Source: Mortierella sp. BCC40632
Lineage: Eukaryota; Mortierellomycota; Mortierellomycetes; Mortierellales; Mortierellaceae
Reading direction: 5' to 3'
DNA length: 64,000 bases
Assembly: GCA_011634665.1 (NCBI GenBank)
Contig: WAEK01000003.1
Coordinates: forward strand, 1,616,001 to 1,680,000
Shown piece by piece: positions 29,964 through 40,890 of this stretch (positions within the stretch are counted from its first letter, which is position 1; every line of letters begins with the position of its first letter). The notes below the pieces were generated by a model, which did not search any database, had not been told where the DNA came from, and was given only the letters and a program-made list of their open reading frames with translations. Both the position numbers and the translations under genes were made by a program.

Positions 29964-30029
29964 GCACACACACACACACACACATACACACACGACACAC
30001 ACATCCACACACACACAAGAACACACAGA
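29964..30029 (+). repeat. (CA)n-rich tract upstream of MADS-box gene
   Basis: CA dinucleotides with short interruptions, 170-240 bp upstream of the MADS-box start codon. Further cacacacatacac occurs at 30160-30175, within 30 bp of the start, so the tract probably lies in the promoter or 5' UTR. Confidence 0.85.
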
Positions 30030-30201
30030 TACTGCATTATCTCTCTTACACACTCGCACATATTCGCTTCGAAACCCAATTGAGTCTCTGCTGCCTATTT
30101 GCTCTCCTGTACAAGATCAAGGTCTTCAAGCATCAAGCTCAAGCCATAACCCATCCAACACACACACATACACAAAAAAGACGACAGTCGACGGTCAGAC
30201 G

Positions 30202-31989
30202 ATGACCACCAAACGAGGCTTGTCTTCTGGTTCTCATGAGAACGAAAATGGTATCGCCGTAACAGCAACAGGATTTCCCTCCACGATATCTAGTCCACAG
30301 CTTGAGGAAGAGTCGCATATTGACAAGCGTTTTAAGCAAATCCGAGGCGATGAGGATGATGAGGATGATGAGGACGACGACGACCTTGGCGAAGCAGGAC
30401 CAAGTCAAAGCTTTGGGGGTGAAGGAACTACACGCAAGAGTGGAAAGAGAGCCGGACGACGCAAGATCAAGATTGAGTATATCGAAGACAAAGGTCGGCG
30501 ACACATCACCTTCTCGAAACGCAAGTCAGGAATTATGAAGAAGGTAAGATGATGGCTCATATCAATCTTTCTAATGTCATTTGGGCTTTTTTTTTTTTTC
30601 TCTCTCTCTCTCTTCTTCTCTCTTCTCTCTTCTTTTTTCTTTTTCTCTTTGTTTCGTTGAACGTGTGTGAAAGTGTGAAAATGCGTTTTTATTTTATTTC
30701 TTATACTCTGCCAATGTGTGCATGTGGCGTGAATGGTACGAGGGAGAGAGCCATGCACGGTTTCTCTTTGACCTGCAAACACAATAATCGGGTTTCGGGC
30801 TTCGGGGGTTCGGAAGTGTCGGCGCAGCAAACGAAAGAGCCGGAGTTCACAACTGTCAGGATGGGCTGACCTCACATTCACCTCCCGCAGAGTGGTTTTT
30901 TGATTGTATTTTTTTCTACTCGTCTTTTCTCTCTCTACCGGATTGTAATCGTCACTATGCATTCCCTCTCCCTCCCTCCCTCTCTCCTCTTCTGAGTGGA
31001 TGGAGCTGCCCGATATGGATCCTTTTATCTACTTTCTCACGGACCAAAAGTAGCAAGAGTGCTCTTTCCAACTGGCTGGCATCCACAAGCTGACACGTTG
31101 TTGTTGTTTTTTTTCTAATGGCTATCCATAGGCTTACGAATTGAGTACATTGACAGGAACACAGGTATTGCTGCTAGTTGTATCCGAGACGGGTCTTGTG
31201 TATACCTTCACGACGCCGAAGCTACAGCCTCTTGTGACAAAGACAGAAGGTAAAAACTTGATCCAGTCTTGCCTGCATGCGCCAGACAAAGAAGCAGATA
31301 CTGTAAGTGATCAGTCAGCCAATTTATTAGTGTAAAAAGAAAATAGGGGCGTAACGATATATCGAGATGGCTGATAGCTTTATTTTTCCTTTCCCCCTTT
31401 GGTATAGGATCATGGCGAAGGCCCAGAAGGACCGGAGACGCCCAGATCTGAGGAGGATGAGGACCGAAGGCATTCAGGAAAAGGAGGAAATGCAGGCAAG
31501 ATGAACAGTGCTCACAGCTACCCCAATAGCAGCTCAGGGTCGTCTCCAACGATACCTCCACCACTTCAGCAGCTCCCATCGACCATTTCGTCCTCTGTCA
31601 ACCCAGGGATTCCACCACCACTCCAACAGGGACCTCTCTCTTCGTCTGCCACCGTGACCACCACTGCGGCATTGACGAGTGGGATTGGGTATGGAAGTTC
31701 GTCCGCTATGACCGTGCCAACATATCCACCTCCATACAATCATATTCCTTTCCCTGCTGCTGCTGCTGCTGCTGCCTATGGAGGTGCTGGAGGATATCAT
31801 GGTGGCAATATGTATGGTCCCAATGGACAACATACACCGCCCACGCAAACAGCCCAACACCAATATTGGGCTCCACCTCCTCCTCCACACCACCATCATC
31901 CATCCCAGTCGCACACACACGGACACACACATGGATCTCCACACTCTCCATCCATGCCAGGCAAGATAGGGCGTGTAGGTGAAAATTAG
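30202..31989 (+). CDS. MCM1: SRF/Mcm1-type MADS-box transcription factor
   Basis: Exons 30202-30543, 31132-31302 and 31408-31989 give 365 codons (364 residues). After an N-terminal region with an acidic run (DEDDEDDEDDDD), the MADS domain begins near residue 80: GRRKIKIEYIEDKGRRH, TFSKRKSGIMKK, AYELSTLTGTQVLLLVVSE, then TGLVYTFTTPKLQPLV and NLIQSCLHAP as in type I (SRF-like) proteins. The first intron falls right after IMKK. The domain binds CArG-type DNA as a dimer and in yeast recruits partners for mating-type, cell-cycle and metabolic genes. The tail is Pro, Ser and His-rich (AAAAAAA, PPPPPHHHHP, HTHGHTHG) and probably disordered. The symbol is by homology; the yeast orthologue is assumed, not proven. 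Confidence 0.93.
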
Positions 31990-32382
31990 AACGATTGTTC
32001 ATTCTGGTCGAGTTGCATCACTGTATATGAGAATAAAAAGAACAAAACGACCAACTCAAGAGAGTAATAGACATTGAAGAGCTTTTTTTTTTTTTTTTTA
32101 ATTATTTTTATTATTGTTATTAATTGACTGGGCCGAGAATACGACGACCGGAAAGACAAGGAACAAAAGATCGATTGCCCCACTGAGAAAAAAGAAAGAA
32201 AGAAAGAAAAAATAAATAAATACGTGGGTCAGCGTTGTACGAGAGGGATCTCAATCCTGGCGCTCTCCGATTCTTTCCTTCGAGCCAACATATGCATTTT
32301 TTTTTATTCACACGGCGGGGTCATCTCTGTCTCCACTTTTTTTTTTTTCGGTTCTCGCTTCACGGTTCAATGTCCCCTATTC
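31990..32382. other. Convergent spacer
   Basis: Lies between the MADS-box stop (plus) and the end of the Fmp46-like gene (minus). Holds the AATAAA at 32032 and a poly-T run near 32083-32099, which is in a place suited to ending transcription. No exon seen. Confidence 0.55.
32032..32037 (+). terminator. AATAAA polyadenylation signal candidate, MADS-box gene
   Basis: AATAAA hexamer 43 bp past the MADS-box stop codon. Position fits a fungal 3' UTR, but the motif is short and AT-rich sequence is common here. Confidence 0.4.
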
Positions 32383-32940
32383 TTAAAAACCTTTGATCAT
32401 CTCCAATGCTCGCTCTGGGGGCTAATAGAGAGAGAACGGGAGAGGGATTAGTATGAGGGACCAGACATGAGCGGGACCAGAAAAAAAAAAAAAAAAAGTT
32501 CAGGTTCATCACAGAGCAATATCTCCACACTCGCATTGGTCCTTTTATCTCTCTCTCTCTCTTCTTACGCGTGCAATAATAGCCTTCTTTGCTTCCCAAT
32601 TGACAATCACAGGCCGGGTCATCATCGATGGATCTTCCCTCAGGACAGTCTTGACCTCTTGAATGGTTTTACACTTGGGAGCATTCTTTCGCATGAATTC
32701 ATAAAACAACTTTTCATCCTTGTCCTCAGATGGATCCGAGACGTGCTCTTCTGCCGCAAGAAGAAAATTGAGAATCTGCTCAACTTGGGATTCGGTTGGA
32801 GGAGCTGTCTGGACATTGATCACATCCAACTGAAACTGCTTCTCGTCAGACACGGACTCGAGATTGGCAAGGGCCTGACCTGAAATCTTGCAGCCAGGGC
32901 TATTGTAAAAGGTCAGAGTAGGAACAGACGAAGCAGACAT
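32383..32940 (-). CDS. Fmp46-like mitochondrial thioredoxin-fold protein (DUF1687)
   Basis: Two exons, 32940-32569 and 32421-32383, give 137 codons (136 residues). The body starts TLTFYNSPGCKISGQAL with a CxxS motif, followed by FQLDVINVQTAPPTESQV and RPVIVNWEAKKAIIAR. The family is a small redox-type fold of unknown substrate; in yeast the member is mitochondrial. The open frame continues past the donor (cgc|gtaaga) to give a basic RVRRERER tail. A good branch site (TACTAAT), pyrimidine tract and acceptor downstream instead add a 12-residue exon ending PPERALEMIKGF, which resembles the normal end of ArsC-like folds, so I prefer the spliced form. A longer N-terminal reading from 33051 is possible but starts in pyrimidine-rich leader. 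Confidence 0.85.
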
Positions 32941-33353
32941 GATTGGAGAGAGGGGGGAGGGGAAGGGTATTGAAAAGAAAGATGAAGTCGGGGAAAAGAA
33001 AGAAAGAAAGGGAAAAAAAAAAAGTACGTCAGTAGAGCATTGACGTTTCAAGGTTCAACTGGACTGCTTTTTTTTTTTTATATGTGAGACACCATTGAAC
33101 ACTTGAGCCATCATCCAATTCCTCAACGAGCGAGGGATCAAACGGTGGCAAAAGAAAGAAAACCACACCACATTGACACTAAGACACTACAAAAGTAACA
33201 AAAGTATGAACTACTTATGCTCTTCAAGAAGGGAGAAGAAGAAGAAGAAGAAGCGATCATTTACAGATAAACCAGTACATGCCACCATTGAATAGATCCA
33301 AATATCGTCCGCTTTCCAGGAAAAAAAAAAAAAAAAACTCTTTTTTATTGGCC
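32941..33353. other. Short spacer between two minus-strand genes
   Basis: Promoter side of the Fmp46-like gene and 3' side of the methyltransferase gene. Contains short A, T and GAA runs only. No exon seen. Confidence 0.6.
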
Positions 33354-36254
33354 TCATACCTTTTGACCATAAGCAACATAGACTCGTGAGTAGGTATGGT
33401 ATTGATCCATCTCGGCCCAGACCGACGCCATCATCTCGTCCCATTCCTCAGCCGTTGTCATTTCTGCTCCACAGACAGCAATATCAACACCCGTCGCTAA
33501 TGCATTCTCCCATTCAGCCTGTAGTACCACAGGTTTGAGGGCTTCCATCTCTGCCTTGAGTACATCCCGCCACAAGAGACCAATCTTACCACCCCAGGGT
33601 CCAATCGGGATCTCTACCATCATCAACTTGACTTGATCACATCCAACCTCCGTCAGAACACGATCCAAAGATTGAGGTAAGAGAATATCAACGTTTCGAT
33701 GTTGAGCTGTCTCGTTCAACATTTTGAGGAACGATCTTGAGATGGGTCCTGGTCTACACCAGATCGGATCCACCTCGGAGAGTTGAAGCCAACCCGTTCC
33801 ATCGGAAACAACACATCGATACAAATCCTGGACCACTCCAGGCCAAGCATCCCGTGTTAAACCCAGAAGCATATTCCGTTGATGAACAAGTCGAAAGCCT
33901 TCTGTCGCAAAAGGGATCTCTGGATCCAGGAGATTACCCATTGAAAAATGAGCGTTCCGTGGGTGGATAGCGGATGGGTACATGGGTGAAATGTCAAATC
34001 CGAAAAATTCCAAGTCTTCATACTCGGTCGCCATTTCCTATTGGAAGGGACAAAGGTGAGAGGGTGGGAGAGAGGGATGAAGGAAGGAGAAGGTGTGGTA
34101 GAGTCTCTTAGTTGTTGCAAACCCTATACCTTTCAAAACTATTTTTCGCCTGAACATGTTCACTGCACTTTTCTCCTTTTCCTTTTCCTTCTTTTTTTTT
34201 TCCCATGCCCTTTTGGCTAAAACTTACCATCGTCCAGGTACCTGGTCCACAACCACAGTCTAGTACACGTCCTGCAGTCGTGGTATCGATAGGTGGGATC
34301 ACATTCGAGCCGAATGCATAGCGGATCACATAATGCTCAAGCAAAAGTCTGTGTCAAAGAGAGAGAGAGAGAGAGAGGGGGAGAGAGAAAGGGAGATAGC
34401 GCAGGTAGTCAAAGGGAAGGGAGGGTCAGTCAGATGCATAGATAGGCAATTGAAGGATTAGAAGAGAGAGAAAAAGGGAGAGAGGAGTGAGAATCCTTTG
34501 CAAAAGGAGAGCAAACGAACGAAGGCGCTTCTGTTCCAGAGCAACGCAACGGTGGAAATTTCCACTCTTGCTGAAAAAGTGCCATGTGCTCAGATGCACA
34601 ACTTTTTTTTTTTAAGATTTCATGTTTACCTCTCTCCTTCTTGTTCGTCGCATGGCAAGAGATAAGGCAACGTTCTATCCGGGTGGTATTCGCGTCCTCC
34701 AAGAACTCGGCGTGGTGGCAAGACTTTGGCCGCAAGTTCATCCAGACCCATCCCTGTCTTGACACACATTTGGTCAACTCTGTTACTCGCCCCTGCCCCT
34801 GTCCCTGTCACTGTCCCTGTTCCCGCTACTCTTGCACCTTTTGTATACCATCCCTTTGCGGATCTTCCTTGTTCTCCACCGGGTTCTGTAGTCGTAGCTG
34901 CGACTGGCAGAGCTGAATTAAGTGAAGACAATGAAGTGGTAGAGCAGGTGGGTGAGGTGGGATGGATGCTGGACATGGCAAGGGTTGTATGGAGTTGCCC
35001 CGAAGCTATGCTCGAAAAGGATGATGAAGCTCCCGTAAAGCTTGAAACCATTGACCCCGTAGGGGAACTTGGGGTGGGTATCGGTTGAGAACTGGAGAAG
35101 GTTGGGGAACGTGGTAACTGGGTTCGTGGAGAGGAAGGGATTGTGATGGATTGACTGACAGTTCGGCTATGTTGACCGCAAGCAACTCGATCGGGATTAC
35201 GAGCAGGGCGTCTTGTCTTTGTCTGGAGGGTGATTCCAGTGACATGTCGATGACTCTGTTGGGGTAGAGTTGGGTGTGTTTGCTCGAGATGAGACTTCAC
35301 AGCGCCTTCAGCTGCGTCGTACTGAATAGAGTTTTGTTGCTGCTGCTGCTGCTGAAAGAGTGATAGCTGTTGTTGTTGATACTGTTGTCGCAGGTGCTGT
35401 TGCTGTTGCTGTTGCAAATGCATCATTTGCTGATACTCGTACTGTTGGTGCTCCAGGAACTGCTGTTGCTGTTGTTGCTGATATGAAATAAAATCCTGAA
35501 CCGTAAAGTTGCTGTGAAGATACAAAGGTATCTGGGCAGAAGTGGTTTGAGGCGGAGAAGAGGACTGTGACAGTAACGAACCATTGCTTCCGTGAAACCC
35601 CATCTCAACTAGTTGCCCATTCACATACGTGGCCCGCCCGAGCCCCGAGCCGAGCCCTCCTTGACCGAAATCAAAGTTCTCTGAGTATCCACTGTTTGTC
35701 CGGGATGAGGAGGTGCCAGTGCTTCGTGGACCCCCTATCCCGTTGATCATCGTCGGTAAGGGTGCACTAACAAGTCCTCCTACATGCCGATATGGTATTG
35801 GTGAGGGTGTTCCTGCAGCAACTGCGGCATTGACGATTGAGAGGTTCAGCGATGAAGACGAAGAGTTGCTCGAAAAGATTGAAGGAGGGTGTGAGATTGG
35901 TCTATCTCTTCGGGAGCGCCCCAGCCCTGAGGACACTGAACCGCTTCGGAACCGTGGATACTGTTGTGAGTATTGCTGTTGCTGTTGTTTCTGTGGATCC
36001 TGTTGTTGAGAGTTTGCTGTAGCTTTGTGCTTGGATGAAAGCGGTGGAGGTAAGCCTCGCTGGCTAGGCGGGACGGATCGATCGAGTGCAAATTCGGATG
36101 TTGTAGGCGAGGTGAGTGCTGTAGACCTGAAGGAGTCACTCGGGCTGGATGGGGTTGACTTGGATGACTTTTTTTTGTAAGCGCGAGAAGGGATGCGATA
36201 GGATTGGTACACCTCTTTGCTTTCAATGTTGTCTCCAGAGATGTTGTTGCCCAT
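33354..36254 (-). CDS. Class I SAM-dependent methyltransferase with polyglutamine N-terminus
   Basis: Exons 36254-34630, 34348-34228 and 34037-33354 give 810 codons (809 residues). The C-terminal 280 residues form the enzyme: REYHPDRTLPYLLPCDEQEG, then LEHYVIRYAFGSNVIPP, motif I VLDCGCGPGTW, FFGFDISPMYP and FRLVHQRNMLLG, as in many zygomycete-lineage methyltransferases of unknown substrate. The first 540 residues are Ser-rich and Gln-rich, with Q runs encoded near 35330-35480 and 35975-36010. The chosen start reads MGNNIS, which has Gly2 and Ser6 and fits N-myristoylation, suggesting membrane attachment. The frame stays open upstream to 36488, where a hydrophobic reading (MKIPSFLLLFFSS) exists; I take that as leader. 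Substrate cannot be told from sequence. Confidence 0.83.
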
Positions 36255-38125
36255 TTTTTTAAATGTTCTATCTGGATAGTGTAGTATGTAAACTAAACGA
36301 AACAAGGATGGTGAAGAGAGTTGAATGGAGGAATTGGGGATTAGAATATAAAAACGATGGGTATAGGCAGGTGGGCTGCGGGCATCAATGAGTAGTTGGA
36401 AGGATCGTGGTAACGGGGGTAAAGGTTGAAAAGAAGAACGAAGAAAAAGACTGGAGAAGAAAAGAAGAAGGAACGAGGGTATCTTCATGCTTCGGGTGCT
36501 ATCATCAAGTCCTCTGACAGCCTGACTCTTCCCAATCTACTCGTGGCCTCTAACCATAATCACCTTTCAGAGATGTAAACACTTGCCATGTGTCTAACTC
36601 ACACATAAATGCGGCTCACACTACGCCTTTAGCATCCATCTCGAGTTCAATGGACCCGAGATGAGCCAGTGCAGACACGCGTCTGTCCGTTGAGTCTTTA
36701 GAGATCGAAACTGCTCATAATTATTGTTTCCTTCGGTATAACAGCGTCCACATCGGGATCGGTTGAATTCAATTGTCACAGCCACGACCTTTCACCATCT
36801 CGCTCTGTTCAGACTGCTCTTGCTTCCTCCTCTTTCAACCATCGCTCATGTGTTATCTATTGGGCAAGTAACCAGGGGTCGAACACAGCAACACAAAACA
36901 ACAAGGCAACGATATGACCAGACCAGAACGTCCTTATCGGTTTTGCTTGGTTCACACACACGAAAAGAAAAGAACATGACTGACCCCCTCCCCTTCCTTC
37001 CATCTTTAAAAAGGGAAACAAGAAGACGAACAAGCCGATAGGAAGAAGAAGAAGGGAGGTGGGACTAAAACACTCGACCGTTTTTTTTTTTTTTAAAAAC
37101 ACAGAGATGCAGTTGGCTCTAACTTTAAACACGTTATTGACAAAAGACCTATCTATGACAAACTCGCCATTCTTCCAGACCAGTGTAAATGTCTTCCGTA
37201 CAACCTTGATATCCTATGAATCCCGGCCACTTCCATCATCATCGAACAGTTGGAAAGAAGAAAGAGGGTGGTGAACGGTGGTGGTAGTGGTGGGGGAGGG
37301 AGGGAGGGAGGGAATGCGGGTCGGTGCCACCTTTTTCCACCGTTGTAGTATGACAGTATGACTGCTGCCTGAACCATCGCGACCTATTAAAAACAACAAA
37401 AACAACAACATCCTTGAGCGGGTATTTTGAAATCAACTTCTATTGTGAGTATCTCATTAGTATCTCATTAGAGGTGTAAGACTCCGGGGCGAACAACGCA
37501 TTTACAGACGCTCTGGGGGGTTGGGGGTTGGCAGAGTGAGATCAGGGAAAATTTTACCCGGTAAATAGTTTGACTATCTGGGTCATATATGAGATAGGTT
37601 TCCCTGGTGACTGACCCCGAATCAACTAGAGTATTACAGCAGTACAGGAGAGACAGCTCTCGAGATGGATTAACGTAGAAAAAAAGAAAAAGAAAAAGAA
37701 AACAAAGAATATATTGTGCTTCTCAGGAAACTATGAGAGAAGTCTGAAGGAAACTATTTGGTAGAGTGGACAAAAAAAAAAAGGCTGGGAGCAGTGGCTC
37801 CACATAGGGATGGGAGTTTTCAAGGCTGAGGAGAGAAAGAAAGCGAAGGGCAGAAAGAGAAGAAGGGGGGAAGGAAGGGTTATATTATACAGGTGGAACG
37901 GTTGCATGTTAAGGAGGAAAGACTGGGTGTACAAGTTGAGGCAAAAATAAAAGAAAAAAGTGCAATGGGGACAGCCAAGAGTTGTAAAAGTACAGTAAAA
38001 GAACTAGAATGGTTCAGAGAGTAACGAGTCGGGTAGAGTGAAAAGGAAGGCACTAGAAACAAAAAACAAAACAAAAGGATGAGAGAAAAAAAATATAAAA
38101 AATAAAGGTTGATAACCGAGGGCCT
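36255..38125. other. 1.9-kb spacer
   Basis: Upstream region of the methyltransferase gene and 3' flank of the PHD gene. Short homopolymers only (T at 37081-37094, A runs near 37680-37780), with a GGGA repeat near 37297-37312. No exon with splice and coding support was found on either strand. Confidence 0.6.
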
Positions 38126-40828
38126 TCATACTTGACCCCCAAATCGTTCTTGAAACCGTACCAAATCCGCCGTAATCTTGCCCATCATCTCCAGGCTGGT
38201 GGTTGCCCTTCCTTTGTCAATCCCCGCAGGCGACAATGGCAAAGTCAGTGATAGTGACATGCTCCTTTCTTTGGGCTCAGTCACCCGGCCATCAATGTCA
38301 GTCGACTCGAGACCTGTTCCATTTTGAGGTGGTGGAGTCAGGGGCTCGTTTCCTGGGCTCGACTCTGAGTTGGTCGTTGTGCGTGAGGTGGATACGGAGG
38401 GACATGTGGAGGCTGATCTGGATACGGCACAGGGAGATTGCTCAAGTCGATCCTCCTTGATCTCCTTCTCATCGTCTAGGCCCAATCCGGATCTCGTGTG
38501 GATTCCATTCTTGAGTACCTTTTTGAACTCTTCACATGCATATGCATGTCCTGGATCCTGGTCATGTGCCGAGTGAGGCGGAGAGAGGAGAGCCATCACC
38601 ATGTTAGCCTGGTCAGAATCCTTCTTGACCATCTCCATGCCGTTTCGGTCCTTTGTCAGCGCCTCTGCTTCTCCACCTGCAGAGATCACCATTGAGTTTG
38701 ATTCAACATTGATTGCTGAGAGTGCAGCTCCCATCTTACGATGGCGATCAGCCATCTCAGTTTGTTTGCGTGTAATGTAGTCCAACAACTGCTTGGCTCG
38801 TTTGGTCATGTCTTGAAGACTCATCTTGGAAGACGGGTATCGGACGACAGTTGGAGGGAGTGCTGGCTGCTGCATCGGCTGAGGCGTTCCATCAGCCTCA
38901 TAGAGTGGTGTAGAATGGCGTGAGCCATTCCCCCTTGGATGACCTCCTTTTCGATTGTGTGACTTTTTGCCATTCGTAGATGTGTGGGGTACAGAAAGTA
39001 CCGAAGACTGGTCAGCGTTCATACTACCGTGGCTAGGGCTTGCTGATCTGGAGGCGTTGGTCCCAGAGTAATGCGTGTTATTAGGTAGTTGATGTGACTG
39101 AGATTTGGACTCGGTGGGAGATGCCGACTCCTCTGATTGGTCCTCACGATCGCTTTCTATATTATGGTTACGCTTATTCGTCCGAGAGCTGGCTCCGGTC
39201 TTTTTCGGCTTGGATGGTACGTCTTCAATGAAGCAGGCGAAAATGAAAAACAAGGTTAGCCGTTTAATATACACGAAGTCCAAGTATGGGGTCTCATACA
39301 CGGGATAAAAAAATAGTAACGAATGGCGCTACATACCTGCTCGATCAGACGAGGACTCCTTCACAGATGGAGATGAAGGCGTATCCTCTTGGTCTTCGCG
39401 TGATGGTGAAGAGCCATGGTGAGTAGTGTCAGACTTGTTGATTTTTCTTCGCTTAGTTGAAGGGACAATCGTATTCTGGCTCGCATCATTCAACGAGTTC
39501 TCATCGATGATACGTCCTTTTTTGCTATTGCTGGCGCCATTCGGCAATGAGGGGTCGCTTTTGTTATGCTTCCGATCAGGCTTGGAGGGGGCTGTGGAGC
39601 CATTGATTTCCGGCGAATTAGATCTTGCGCCTGTCGCACCAGACTTTGATGCAGGCTTCTTATACTTTGAGGACGCTGACTTCTTGCCTCCGTTAGTCGA
39701 GGTAGATTTTGAAGTGTTCGCGGAGTGAGAGGAGGCTACCTGTTCCTTTTCGGTGACTGTTGCTGAATGCGCCATATTCCTGCCAGCATCGTCATCATCG
39801 TTTTCGTCATCGGCCTCGTCGTTGCTATCCTCAGCTCTTGTAGTGTTCTTTCCGTGATCCGCCTCATCCGCATCAAATTCTTGGCCATCCTCAGACTCGG
39901 GTGTGCTTTCTGCCTTCCTCCTTCGCTTGGAGGCTCTGGTTGTGACACTGTCTTTTGCCTCATCAGACTCACTCCACCCTTGCTGTGCCCGTGAGTGTTT
40001 CTGAGATGAGTCCGAGGACGTGTTTGTCTCTTTGGAATTTGCCGTGCCCCGTTTCTTGGAAGTCTTTGCCTTTGGCGTTGAGACCGGAGGCGATTGAGCA
40101 GCCTTTTTGATATTAGTAACACTGGTTGTGTGAGGAATACGTGGGGAAGAAGAAAAGTTAATTAATTAGCAACAGAGCGTGGGTGTGACGTTCTTTTCCA
40201 AACAAATTTCTGAGGCCAGTCTGCTTACAGAACTCCGTTCTGCACCCGATACGGGTGATTCTGGGGCCGGCACGAGTCGCAGTAGTACTTATCGGGGGTT
40301 ACTTCGCCGTCACCCAATCCGACGCAGGGGCAATGTTGCCACACCTTGCAGGTTTCGCACTGGATCATCACTCCTTCATGGTCTATTCGACATTAAAAAA
40401 AGAAAAAGAAAATAAAAAAAAAAAAAAAGTATATTTGGAAAGAGATAGAGAAGGATTAGCGTCTTGGGCTCACCGTCGAACCAACGTTTGGACCACACAA
40501 GTCCGAAAGCCACGATCCGGGGGGATATGCCCTTGCGTTTGTCTGTGACCCCATGCATATCACCACCTGCTCAGTCATTTATTAAACGGATGATCTGAGA
40601 GCCAGGATTGATTGTGATGTAGTAGAGAAATTCCAACCAACAAAGGCTAGCCGTCCCATTTTTTTTTGTTTGTTTGTTAGAGTTACTGTTACCAAGGGTT
40701 CTTCTTTTGCACTTACGCTGCTGGTTACAAACGCATCTTGTCAGACCACCATCGTCATCTTCGTCCTCTCTTCTCTTGCCTTTGGTGGGTCCACCTCGAT
40801 GACTTCTCCTTGGGGATGCTATGGCCAT
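38126..40828 (-). CDS. PHD-finger protein, Cti6-like (Rpd3L histone deacetylase complex)
   Basis: Main model: exons 40828-40717, 40382-40229, 40121-39337 and 39222-38126, 716 codons (715 residues). The N-terminal PHD finger has the C4HC3 pattern: RCVCNQQ, VMIQCETCKVWQHCPCVG and YYCDSC, followed by RPQNHPYRV. The middle is charged and disordered (KRRRKAEST, DDENDDDD). The C-terminal part has MSLQDMTKRAKQLLDYITR and ends SLEMMGKITADLVRFQERFG, as in fungal Cti6 proteins, which read histone tails within the large Rpd3 deacetylase complex; that assignment rests on recalled family features. A possible 93-nt cassette exon lies in the first intron (separate entry). Upstream exons before 40828 cannot be excluded. 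Confidence 0.82.
40474..40566 (-). other. Candidate frame-preserving cassette exon inside PHD finger
   Basis: Within the 40383-40716 intron, a 93-nt open segment is bounded by an acceptor (gagcag before 40566) and a gtgagc donor (after 40474). Both junctions are phase 1, so inclusion adds 31 residues (GDMHGVTDKRKG...) between the first CxC and the second CxxC of the zinc finger without a frameshift. Skipping gives the canonical spacing. Whether it is ever spliced in is unknown. Confidence 0.4.
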
Positions 40829-40854
40829 CCAGATCAAACATCCAAATATAAGTA

Positions 40855-40890
<36 letters not shown>

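Larger units (their letters stand above)
28647..30201. other. 1.55-kb spacer before MADS-box gene
   Basis: Terminator side of the lectin gene and promoter of the MADS-box gene. Contains the CT array at 29521-29583 and CA-rich repeats at 29964-30029. No supported exon. Confidence 0.6.
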
